From assembly GCA_030280995.1 (NCBI GenBank), contig JASXTE010000002.1, forward strand, positions 22,340,683 through 22,404,682: DNA of 64,000 bases, in the 5' to 3' direction. Of this stretch, positions 30,201 through 41,107 are shown piece after piece (within the stretch, counting starts at the first letter, position 1; each line of letters starts with the position of its first letter). The translations under genes and the position numbers were made by a program. The notes below the pieces were generated by a model that made no database searches, had not been told where the DNA came from, and saw only the letters and a program-made list of their open reading frames with translations. The stretch is from Hemileia vastatrix (Eukaryota > Basidiomycota > Pucciniomycetes > Pucciniales > Zaghouaniaceae).

Positions 30201-31640
30201 AAAATGAGTGTTTAGACACTAGAAAATCTCCCTGGAGGAAATAGAGTAACTGGTGCTAGGTGGTCATTCACTTTAAAAAAAGACACCCAGGGTAACATTG
30301 CCAGTTACAAAGCAAATTTTGTGGCCCAGGGTTTTAAACAATGCCCAGGAATTGACTGCCATAAAACTTTTGAACCCACAGAAATTTTTGCTTCACTGCC
30401 TCTACTATTCACAATAGCAGCCAATTTCAACTGGCCGGTTTGAATTTTTGATATGGTAGCAGCCTACCTAAACAGCGATATTGTTGAAGAAATATGGGTA
30501 TCTCAGCCTGAAGGTTTTGTCATTCCTAGAGATAACCATGTACTAAGTATACAAAAATCACTATATGGTACTAAACAAGCAGAACACTGTTGGTGGTTAC
30601 ATATATCTAAACACCTTAAAGATATTGGGTATACATCCTGAAAGTATGACACCAGTCTTTATATACTGAAGAAACCTGGTGAAATAGGGGCAATCTGGTT
30701 TCATGTTGATGATGGCATTGTCACAGCAGATTCCCTAGAGGTATTGACCAAACTTGAACAATTACTTTCACCTTATCTTAGAATGAAATGGGCTGATGAA
30801 GTTCCAAAGATTGTTGGAGTGAATGTTGAGCAGTCAAACAAAGGTTTTACTTGGCATCAACCAATCCTGATTAAGAAGATACTTGATGAACATAACCCAT
30901 TCCACCTTTCTTCCAAATATCCTCTTCCTACATTGGTTCCACTAGAGTAAGCTGCTGTTGATGAGGTCTTGATTTAGTCAACCAAATACCTTTCAATTAT
31001 CAGCAGATTTAGCTATTTGGAAATGGGCTCTAGACCTGATCTCTCATTTCCAATTAATTTTTTAGCTAGGTTTGAAGCCCACCCAACAGAACATCATTGG
31101 TCTAGAGTCAAACATCTATTGCAATATCTCGAACACTCAAAAGACTTGAAACTTACATTATTTCCTGACAGATCAAATGACATCCACACAAAAATGTACA
31201 CTTATGCATCATGGAACAATGAGTATTTGAGATCTACTAATGGCCATATTTTCTATGTGAAAAATGTCCCAATCATTTGGCAGTCTAAATGACAGGCTAC
31301 TGTTATCAAATCTTTATGTGCAGCTGAATATATTTCTATGGGTAATTCCACTACTGATATATTGTGGATGCAAAATTTACTAATGGAAATATTTGATTTT
31401 ATTGCTCCTACAACTCTTTTCTGTGAAAACAAAGGTGTAATTACAAATATGAAACATCATCCATCCAAAAAACCAACCAGGTTTATGGATAGAAATTTCT
31501 ATTTTGTAAATGAGCGGCTATTTAGTGGTGAAGTTGTTCTATAATGGGTATCTAGTAATGATCAAAGGGCAGATATCCTGAGAAAGAGTCTTGGTTCTAA
31601 TGTTCTACCCAGAAAGAGAGACATGGTTGGGGTTACCTAA
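27292..31640 (+). pseudogene. Gag-Pol of copia 2, broken
   Basis: Fragments of a copia polyprotein in order: a Ser/Pro/Asn-rich Gag start (27292-27573), a Gag helical part (27903-28181), a nucleocapsid knuckle CX2CX4HX4C (CHICKSVDHFVDTC, about 28300-28340), a protease VVLDTGATHHITGD (28594-28635), an integrase zinc region WHQHLGHVS (29080-29110) with DRGGEF (29463) and NGAAECFNRKFG (29560), RT including YKANFVAQGFKQ and FHVDDG (about 30702), and RNase H with TYASWNN and AAEYISMG to 31640. At least a dozen stops and frameshifts separate the pieces (for example 28687, 30213 and 30642). Pol is much further decayed than copia 1. No product is expected. Confidence 0.88.
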
Positions 31641-31730
31641 TTTTTTTTCTAATTTTGTTATTCTTTTATATATTATATTTCAGTTTTCTAATTTCACTAC
31701 AGTTTTAGGATATTCAAAATGTGGGGGGGG

Positions 31731-31855
31731 TGCAGTAAAAAGTCAATAGTATGCATGTAAATAGTCATTATGAATATATATATAAACCTGTAGCTGAAAG
31801 TAGCTTTTCACTGTCTCACTTGGACTGACAGAAAGATTATTTATAAGTGGCTATA
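31731..31855 (+). repeat. 3' LTR of copia 2
   Basis: A 125 bp LTR beginning TGCAGTAAAA and ending GGCTATA, without the extension seen in the 5' copy. Several differences from the 5' LTR indicate an old insertion. Confidence 0.85.
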
Positions 31856-32165
31856 GATATAAGGGCAAGGGCAGGGAGTGAGTACAACAGTAGATACAGT
31901 ACAATAGAACAGGCATGTTCAACCAGAAATATGAGAGTCAAGGGGGTTTGGGTGCCATGGTTTCGTAACAGGGGAAAGGGTGGCAGGGTTTTTCTAGCCT
32001 TCACATACCTGTCTGCTCAAATCCACATTTCTGAGGAAGAAAATGAGACTTGTCAGTGGTAAGGGGGAGGGGCTCCAGTACTCAAACCTAGGACATACAG
32101 GCCAATGAAGACATGTGGTCATCTGGGTGGTGATCTTTACCACAAAACCACTGTTCACTGACACT
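31856..32165 (-). repeat. Diverged tandem unit 2 with tRNA-derived SINE-like segment
   Basis: 31856-32040 repeats the unit at 26819-27020. On the minus strand, 32165-32050 then shows a tRNA-like pattern: an A-box-like stretch (GTGGTTTTGTGGTAAAG) and a B-box-like GGTTTGAGTAC about 60 nt later. It does not fold as a good tRNA, so a SINE head is more likely than a tRNA gene. The evidence is motif-level only. Confidence 0.4.
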
Positions 32166-32431
32166 CCAAATTTATGTTTTAATCCATGTCCTAGTTTATT
32201 TCCCTATAACCTGGTGATGAAGATTGAGCTTATAACACTACCAACATTATGCTGACATTCCCAGAGGGAGCATCACCATGGCATTCACTTTTTGCTCCAA
32301 TCAAACTTGTGAATACCTCAATGAACGCAAGATGAGATTGCAAATGCCACCAATTTCTGGAACATCAGTTTCAACTTTAGTCACCCACAGCCCATTAATC
32401 TAATTCTATTTCCTCCCTCAATCCTTGAGTT
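32166..32431. other. Spacer before copia 3, nothing recognised
   Basis: About 270 bp of unremarkable sequence, ending at the ATTCC target duplication of copia 3. Confidence 0.4.
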
Positions 32432-32436
32432 ATTCC

Positions 32437-32555
32437 TTTTATGTACATAGGCATAAGATTACTTGGCTACCACATGAATTCTGTATATAAAATGTAGATT
32501 GCACATCTGACTAACTCCATTTATTCTCTGAGTTTGTTACTGATGCAAAACTACA
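32437..32555 (+). repeat. 5' LTR of copia 3
   Basis: A 119 bp LTR ending GCAAAACTACA, directly followed by the primer site GGTTATGATCC (32556-32566). Confidence 0.83.
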
Positions 32556-32597
32556 GGTTATGATCCTTTGTTAGCACTTGTCAATAAATAATTAAGC

Positions 32598-32682
32598 TTA
32601 CACTCAGGAGATTTGAATCCTTTCTGACACATTGCCCAATGTTAAAACATTTAGAAACCACTACACCAAGGTGATAAAATTT
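32598..32682 (-). ncRNA. tRNA-like segment antisense in the copia 3 leader
   Basis: On the minus strand, TTGGTGTAGTGGTTTC (A-box-like) is followed about 45 nt later by GGATTCAAATCTC (B-box-like). This is the arrangement of an internal Pol III promoter in tRNAs and SINEs. I could not form a full cloverleaf, so a SINE insertion or a relic is likelier than a functional tRNA gene. Confidence 0.4.
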
Positions 32683-32901
32683 TAATTTCCCTACTAGACC
32701 AATACACTGATTTGGTCATCCTCTTAATATAATTGTCATAACCAATCCAAAGGACCTGTCCCCGAGTTTACCACTCCTTGTCCCACCACATCCCCTTCTT
32801 TGCATAATACCCCACCCCATTTATTTCTCAAGGAAGAATTACCTTTTGAAATTACAGAAACTTCTTCTTCTAATTTGTCCCCACCCCCTTCTTGACCTCC
32901 T

Positions 32902-35900
32902 ATGACCCTCAATGACATCAATTGGTGTCATAAAGCATTGGCTGATGTCTCAAAAAAAACCAATGGTGTGACAAAACTCAAAGCAAATGGAAGCAACTGG
33001 TTTTACTGGGACTGGAAAATTTGTGCTTTCATGACCAATTATTCCCTCAGAAATGCTACCAGCTCCCCTAGAAATATTGCTGATTTTATGGTGTGTACCA
33101 TCATAGTCAATACTATTGATACTGCACTGGAAAATCTCATTGATACAGATTGCTTTTGTAGAGCTGCCTATCTCACCCTCTACAAGAAATTCAACCAATC
33201 AACTCATACCTCCTGTCACTCCCTTATCAAATCTCAAATCTAAATCTCTTCTCAAACTTTTTTTCAGTCACAAAATGCTGTGAGAATGTTCAGGAAAAAA
33301 TCAACACAATAATATGCACTGGTTTTGAGTTTACCAACTTGTCTGTAAAGGCTATTATGGCTCATGTCTTACTTCCCCTTTTTTCAGCAGATCTTTCCAC
33401 TGATATTAGTAGAGCAATAGAATTGCGCAGAGATTCCCACACCATGTCCGCTGAAAATCTTCTCCCTGAAATGTTAACTTCTAAGACTAATATTTTTCTA
33501 ATCAAAAATGAACATGAATTACCCAATATATCTCAAGTTAAAGTGAATGCGTTTAAAGGCAAGATACCCCACCAAAGACTTGTTGATTCATACCACCTGG
33601 CCCATGCTCAACGCAAGTGTTTTGATTGTGACTCAACCAAACAAATGTTCTTAGACTGCCCCTATAATCAATGCTCTCCTTTTTACAATGCCTCATTAAA
33701 ACTCTATTATGATTTACAGCAGAAAAACTCAAGTTTAAGTTGCTCATCTAAATTTTCTAATGAATCTAAAGGCAAAATATATTCTAAATTCACAGAGGCA
33801 GGCAATGATATTAATGAGGTAGACTCTGGTGCCATGGAAGTCTTAGCAACAGCAATCAATCACATTGACTTAAAAAGTGTTGAATGGTGTGCTTAATATA
33901 CGTCATCTGGCTCCAAAGCAATTCTTGATAGTGGTGCTACTCACCATGTCACAGGGGACATAAGTATGCTTTTCAACTACAAACTAATTTCTCCACACAT
34001 CCCAGTCAAGGTTTCCACTAACAGTGTTCCTTCTTAAATCATTGGTACCAGTGATTTAAAAGTAATGGGATTGGATTGTTTTATTATCATTAAGAATGTT
34101 TTTGTCTTTCCCCAAGCTAGGAAAAATTTAATGTTTTTTTGATTTAGTTAAAGTGGGCATGAATTTCTCTATGTCTCAAGAAAAAGAATTCATACTTTCT
34201 ATAAAAATATTTTAATGGCTAACATTGATGTTAGTGGGTGTAGATGGCTTGTAAATACCATTATATATTTTGACATTAAATCTCCCCCGTCAATGAATAT
34301 TATTTCCTCTTACAATGCTGCTTTGGAAAGCCCCATCTATTTCTCAAAATTTTTTATTGACAATGTCAACTCTGCTACCGTTTATTGTCTGTATGCTGCC
34401 CTGGGATCCTCACTGGACTGGCATTATTGATTGGGTTAAACAAGTGATCAAGTTCTTCAAAATCTTATTAAAAATAATTTAGGTGTTGGAATTCCCCCAA
34501 AATGTCCTAAGGGTAAGGTATACTGTTCTGATTGTGCCATTGAAAAAAGCACAAGAAAACTACGGCCTGACATGAATTAGTGCCTGAATCAATTCTATCT
34601 TTAGTGGTAGGTGATCTCATTAGTCCAAGTAAAGATGAGGCTACTGGGGGATATAAATATGCTTCTCTTTTCTGGGAATCTACTCAACCTACGGCAAAGT
34701 TTTCATGCTAAAAATAAGAGTAATGCAATGGTTGCTTTTAAAACGTTCCTCAATAAACTGACTACTGCCACTGGCAAACATCTTCAGGCTTTATGTAATG
34801 ATGGCGGTGAACTCCATAGCAATACCATGAAAACTTTCCTCTTGTCTATTGGAGCTGTTCATGAGGTCACTATTCCCTATCATGCTGAAAAAAATTGAAC
34901 AGCCAAACAATTCAACTGCACAATCAGGGACATTTCTTGTACATCATTATTGGAAAGTGGATTACCAAAATTTTTCTGGGGTATGTCTTACAAGTGGGCC
35001 TCATTTGTTCACAAAAGACTTCCAAATAGTAAAGTAACTAATTCTACACCACTTAAAATGATTTTTGGCACCAAAAACAACATTAACAACATGCACATTT
35101 TTGGTGAAAATGCATATGTTCATGTTCACAAGGAAGTAAGGAAAAAATCAGACAATTGTGCTATTGAATGCAGAGCCATAGGGTATTCACAAAATAACTG
35201 TGGTTGGATTTTTGGCACAAAGAGTCTGGTAGATTATTTGAATCTGCAATGGCCAAATTTCATGGTGGCCAACAAGATTTTCATAAACTTGCTCATTCTT
35301 CACCTCCTCCTGTTTCAAAACATTCTTTAAGTTCTATTTTAAACTCCTTATTTTTTGGATATTTCACTGTGGAAAAACTTATTGATGAACAAAATCAATG
35401 TATTGAATTGATGCAACTGGCTTACTGTTGATCACCCATTGCAATTCTATCTACCTATACTCAAGCCATGAAGTCAACCAATGCAGACAACTGGAAAAAA
35501 AAATGTGGTGCTGAGGTGGAAAATATGTCTCGACTGAATGTGTGGTCTGAATTTTCTCCTCCATCAAACATTGTTCCACTCAAGGATAAGTGGGTATTTG
35601 CAATAAAAAATTCATGTGAAAGTTCCCCTATAAAATTTAAGGCCATACTTGTGGCCAAAATTTTTCGACAATGTGAAGGCATTGACTGTAAAGATAAATA
35701 TGTGCCAATGGCTACCTTTGAATCTCAACAAATCCTCTTAACCTTAGCCGCAATGAATGGTTGGAAGGTCAGATCTTTCAATGTCACTGCTGCTTATTTA
35801 AAAGGTGCCATGGAAGAGGACTTATGGATTGAGCCTCCACAGGGGATGACTCTTTCTAAACCCGGTAATGTTTTAAAGTTACACAAAGCATTATATTGTA

Positions 35901-36930
35901 CCAAGCAAGCTGCCCACTGCTGGTGGCTTCACATAGCTGACAAGATTAAATCACTTTGCTTTTCTGCTAGTAAATATGATACAAGCCTATACATTCTTAA
36001 AGAAAAAAGCTCTACAGGAATTTTATGGCTGCATGTTGATGATGGGGTGGTTAAAAGTAGTGATGATGCAGTGCTACAGAAGTTGGAAACTTGTTTGAAT
36101 GGGGGGCTTGAGGTAAGGTGGTCTGATGTATTAGATGGTATTTTAGGAATGAAGGTACAGAGAGTAGGAAAAGTTTTTGAATTAGATTGTTATTGTCTAA
36201 TTGATAAGTTACTTTCTGAACATAATCCAGGAAATCTCAAGTGTAATACACCCCTACCAATGGATCTACCTCTTGAATCAGCTAAAGCCAACAAAATTGG
36301 GATCAAGACAAATGAATATCTTTCAATTATTGGTAGTCTAAGTTACATTACTATTTCCACTATACCTGACTTATCCTACGCTTTTAATATACTAGCACAC
36401 TCTTCTTCTAAAACTTTAGATAATCACTGGGAAGCTCTATGCCATTTGTTGCAATATCTTTAGGCAAATAGGGATTTGAAGCTCAAAATCTACCGAAATT
36501 CATTCTCAACACCTACTATCATTACTTACTCAGATGCATCCTGTGGAGGCAATTGGTCTAGATAAACAAGTGGTCACATCTTATATATTAATGGTTTTCC
36601 AATCCTATGGTCTTCAAAATGTCAAGCCACAGTTGAAGACCCAACTTGTTTTTCTGAATGTATAGCAATGTGCCTTGCAACTAAAGACAGAATTTTTAGT
36701 AAAAATCTACTCTCAGACATTTGTGGTCCCATCAAAAGTGCTGTGTCCTCAGCTAAACAAAATCCATGAAACAAACATACTCAACATTCTGATTGCTATT
36801 TTTTCTTAGTAAATGAGTAACTGTACAAACAGTACTTAACTCTGGAATGGGTAGCTGGTGGTGAATGATATGCTTACCTTTTAAACAAAAGATGTTGAGC
36901 CTTTACTTACTGCTCAAAAAAGACATCACT
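32902..36930 (+). pseudogene. Gag-Pol of copia 3, broken
   Basis: A decayed copia polyprotein. Gag (32902-33896) has KLKANGSNWFYWDWKI and a damaged knuckle (CFDCDSTKQMFLDC). The protease is ILDSGATHHVTGD (about 33925-33960). Integrase pieces follow (DWHY near 34420, then NDGGEL near 34798). RT (35468-36463) includes DKWVFAIKN, KQAAHCWWLH and LHVDDG (about 36030). RNase H is TYSDASCGGNWS (about 36520), with an SECIAM remnant. Stops are frequent except in the 331-codon RT block. The C-terminal end is cut by the CACTA-type element and resumes at 50687 for about ten codons. Confidence 0.85.
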
Positions 36931-36969
36931 TACACCACGCAATATCAAGGGCAGACTTGCTAGAAAGTC

Positions 36970-39930
36970 CGTAACCTTGAACCCAAATTCATATTTAATT
37001 GAGAACATAATGAGGCAGTGATGAAACAACCAACAATCAAGCTTGGAACCTCTCTGAAATAAACTCAAAGACAAGTTGAATACTTATTGAAGCACAGTTG
37101 ATAATTATTGCAAAAAGTCTTGTAATCTGACTTACTCTAATTATAAAAGGAATATTAATATGAGTGAAGTCCATAACATTAACATACTGGAAAATGTGTA
37201 AGATTTTAAAAATAATGTGCTTCTGCTTTATGAATTCATATCTAATAGTAAATATCTCATGTAAATCAAATCAAAAGTTTTTTTACATCTTCACATAAGT
37301 TTGTGGAGCTATCAATATATAGAGAAATTACTTAATATCATAAGAAGTTTTTGAAGAGAAAATATGTAGTTTACTGATATTTTTCAATGGATTTAATCAT
37401 TAAAAGTTTTATAAATATATATATTTATTCTAATATTATGATCAGGAATTATCAATTTTTTCAAGCTTTAAAATATTTTTGAAAGTTAAAAATTTCTTTC
37501 AAATATAATTAAAATAAATTAATTTAGAGGTATCATTTATATAATTAGTACATATCATTTTATTAATAAAGTGAAAAAATGATATGGTCACTATTATTTT
37601 TAAATAATAAATTTCCTTCTTCTTCAATAAATCAAAATATTAAGGGTGGAATTTTATGATGATGAACCATATGTCTAATAATTAGTACACTAGAATTTGG
37701 GTTTTATTTTTTTTGATTTTAGGATATAACCCATTCCCGTTCCTTGTTATGATATATATATATATATATATATTATTTACTTTATTTTGAAATTCTCCTT
37801 CCATATTTTTTCCTTCAATTTCTGGACCATATCATGTTCTTCCCCTGTTAAATATTCCCCCTTATGCTCATTTTAATTCTCTCTTACATGTTATATTTCA
37901 TCTTCACACTTTGTGTTTGCCTTTCCACACCTCTCCATCCTGCATCCCTTGAACTCACTCCTTTCACTCCCTTGTCCACCCACTTTTACTCCCTTTAGAG
38001 TGAAAGAGGTAAGTTAGAAAGTAAAAGGGAGGAGTTTGAGAGTGTGAGAGGTGGATTGTATTGAAGAGCAATAGAGTTAGGGTGAGAAGAAAAGAGGTGG
38101 GGAGGATAAAAAATGTTAGAGAGGGGGTGGAAGTGGTAGTGAGTGGGGTATGGTGGCGTGGACTGGGAACCCAAAGGGTGTGGTGGGGTAATGTGGAAAT
38201 AAGAAGGGGTGGGGTGGGTTAGAAAGAGGAAAAAGAAAGTGTTAGAAGGGTCATGATTGGAGATAAAGGGGTGAAATTGGCTGAAAAGTGAAAGGGAAGA
38301 GAATGGAGTGTGAGAAAAAAAGGTGAGGAAGGGTGAGAAGAGTAAGATTTCAGGTTTGAAGGCATCAAAAGCAAAACAAAGTTAAAAGGATGATGAGAAA
38401 AAAGAAAGGGTAGGGAATAGAAATGAAACAGGTGAAGAGTCAGAAAAGTATGTACAAAGGGGTTGAGTGAGTATCAAAAAAGGTGGTGAAAAACAGAAGA
38501 TGAACTCTATTTTTCAGCCAAAGGATAGAGTCCACCCTGCAATAATATGATGTTTTGCTTCTACTTATAAAAAAATATTTAAACCTGTTGTATGGCTACT
38601 TTACATCCTTAATAAATTCAAAATACACATATATTGTCAGTTTGTAATAAATACTTTTTTTCGAAGTAGAAGAATTTTAAAAGTATAAAAACTAGCCATA
38701 AAGACCTAGCAAATTTTATAAAAAATCATTTCATGGAATAATTGTGATAGTTATACATAAGATTAAAAAATGAATTTTAGAGGTAAATTTTAGAAAAAAA
38801 TTGAAAAATGGAAAAAAGTGCCTATGATATTAAAAATAAAAATCTCTTTTCTATATTATTAGGTGAAATTATTTATCCTTTAATTTAAAATTAAATGCTG
38901 GTGGTGAGATGAAAAATAGCTATGGCTTTCCTTATAGAGTGCAGATGAGACTTGAAAAAAAAATTAATTGCTATATTTTACCTTTTATATTTTTTTTGCT
39001 TTTTCTATCATTAATATAAATATATGAATAATTATAATTAATAAATAAAAATTTAACAAAATTAAATAATAAAGATGTTCTAATATATTTAATTATATTG
39101 ATTTAGTAAAATAATAAGCCCCTTGAGCCATTTTCATTGCTTAAATTTTTTCACACAAAGAATTATATACAATTTTATAAACATAAAAATCTTAGTTGAG
39201 ATGGGACTTAGATTGAGCTCCCAATGAGATGCTGTTCCTGACCACTGTTCAAGATAAGTTAATCTGTGTGAATTTTATTTAAATTTTGATTGTAAATTCC
39301 TTAATGCATGCCCAGGTTTATCTTTTTATTGAAAAGATTTAGACCAAATACTAGGAAATGCTGAACATAAATAAATTTTTGAATTATTCTGATTTTTATT
39401 TTATTAATAAAATCTTTTAGTCTCTTCTTAATTATTATAATGTGAGTTTTCTCATATGATAGATTAAAAAAGCTTCTAAATTTCATTGTTTTTATCTACA
39501 ATGCACACAAAAAGACAGAACTTTTTCCTTTTTTATTTAAACTAAATTTGAGGAATTTTACTTTTGTATTTTTTAAACATTATCTAGCTCCTTTTGATGA
39601 TCAAAATCTTTTTTCTTAGATTTTTACTTCAAATTTTATACAAAACCTGAAGTTATGAATTCAGATAGTTTAAAAATGTGAAAAAAATATTTTTCATCAA
39701 TTTGAGCTTGAAGATGATTTCAACTTACATCCATAAATTTTTCTTTTGAAGTTAAATGAGAATTTAAAAACCTTTCCATTAAAATTCATTTTTATAAAAA
39801 TGAATTTATTTAAGTATATATTCTTAAGAAGGAAGATAACTTAGAAGATGCACAAATTTTTACTGTTCAATATAATTTCAAATTATTTTTATTTTTTATA
39901 TTGCTAATAAAGAACATATTTTTCTTTTTT
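36970..39930. other. Interior of CACTA-type element, left arm
   Basis: About 3 kb of AT-rich DNA without ORFs over about 60 codons. It includes a (TA)n microsatellite near 37750-37772. A pyrimidine-rich stretch (about 37780-37995) is followed by a strongly purine-rich stretch of about 520 bp (37996-38520). Confidence 0.55.
37780..38520. repeat. Pyrimidine-rich then purine-rich strand-asymmetric tract
   Basis: The plus strand switches at about 37995 from C/T-rich (for example ACTCCTTTCACTCCC) to G/A-rich (for example GGAGGATAAAAAATG, GGGTGGGGTGGG). Short complementary matches lie across the switch (TTTTACTCCC with GGGAGG). It is not coding. It may have triplex or hairpin potential. Confidence 0.6.
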
Positions 39931-39938
39931 TGAATATT

Positions 39939-41074
39939 TGTCGGTCAGTCGTCTAGAAGAGATAAGAAAAGAGGGAAGAAAAGAGAGGAAGACAAGAAGG
40001 TAAAAGTGATTGAGAAATAAAAGAAATAAAATCAAATGAAATTATTTAATCTATTGAAGAGAAAGAATCGACGAGTGATTTGAGAGGTGACACAAAATTG
40101 GTTTTATTAATATTAATATTATTTCAAGTAAGGGTTCTGCGCGGCAAACACTTTAATTACTATCAGACTTAAGGCAACCTTTTAATTTTTATATAGAATT
40201 TTTAATTAGATTGTAATACTAATAAAAATAATAATAAATTTAATAAAATTATATTTAAATTGTTGAGTGTATAGTAAGTGATGAGCTACAGGGGATTATC
40301 CAAGGCCTTTTTATAGGCAATGGGTCCTCTGAAGCGCTACTATATTTGTAAATACAAGAATTATAATAGAATGAAACAAGAATATAAAAGAATAAGTGAA
40401 ACATAACAATGTAGAAAAAAATATGAAACAAATAATTAAAAACCCCAATTAAGAATCCAATTTTCCCACAATTAATTCCCAAATCAGTAAGTAAAAATAG
40501 TGAATAACTAAACAAGCCTGGGACATAGGGACTATGAGAAAAATAATTCAAAACAGATTGTACAGTCTGATTTAAGGATTTTTAAGTGAAACAAAGAATA
40601 TTGTTACACAACAAAATATGTAATTAATCTCAATTTAGTATAAATTAATTACTTGTTTTTCCTGACACACTTAAGGGTCAAAAGAAGCGTCATTAATTAT
40701 TTTTTAATATTATATGAAAGGTGTTATTTAATATATAAATTTAAATAATTAATTTAATTATATTATAAGTCAATTTTACACTTATAATTATAATATATGT
40801 TTTTAATTAATTAAATATAAATTTATAATTATTAAATACATAAAAATGCGCCATTATTTGTAGAATCTAAAATATATCATGTTTAATTTAAATGTATAAA
40901 AATTTATATAAACAATAAAATTAATATAACACTTATATGTAATAAGATACTTATATAATTTTATTATGCAATAAAATATTAATTTATATACATTAAATAC
41001 AATTCTTACACCCTCTTTCAGGTCTTATAAGCTAACATATCATTTACTGGACTCCTGGAATAGCCTGGCTGACA
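39939..41074 (-). repeat. 3' LTR of gypsy B
   Basis: In coding orientation it begins TGTCAGCCAGGCTATTCC and is preceded by the purine tract GAGTGAGGGAG (plus strand 41075-41086). The end is ...CCGACA. It is paired with 47952-49088. Confidence 0.93.
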
Positions 41075-41107
41075 CTCCCTCACTCTAAAAAAACAATAAA
41101 AAAAATG

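Larger units (their letters stand above)
27026..31855 (+). mobile_element. Ty1/copia retrotransposon (copia 2), decayed
   Basis: The LTRs are unequal (27026-27209, 184 bp; 31731-31855, 125 bp) and are flanked by GATAT on both sides (27021-27025, 31856-31860). A primer site GGTTATGGGC follows the left LTR, and a polypurine tract GTGGGGGGGG precedes the right one. The pol reading frame is broken by many stops. The 5' LTR carries a 59 bp extension that duplicates the LTR 3' end. Confidence 0.88.

Noticed and set aside
32598..32682. Functional tRNA gene
   Set aside because: A-box and B-box-like sequences are present, but acceptor and anticodon stems do not pair, so only a tRNA-derived relic is claimed.
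36933..36975. A lone broken MITE end unrelated to the one at 50580-50683
   Set aside because: Both ends are flanked by the same TTA, face inward, and their joint removal restores the copia 3 Pol frame, so one large element is the simpler reading. Two independent ends remain possible but are less likely.
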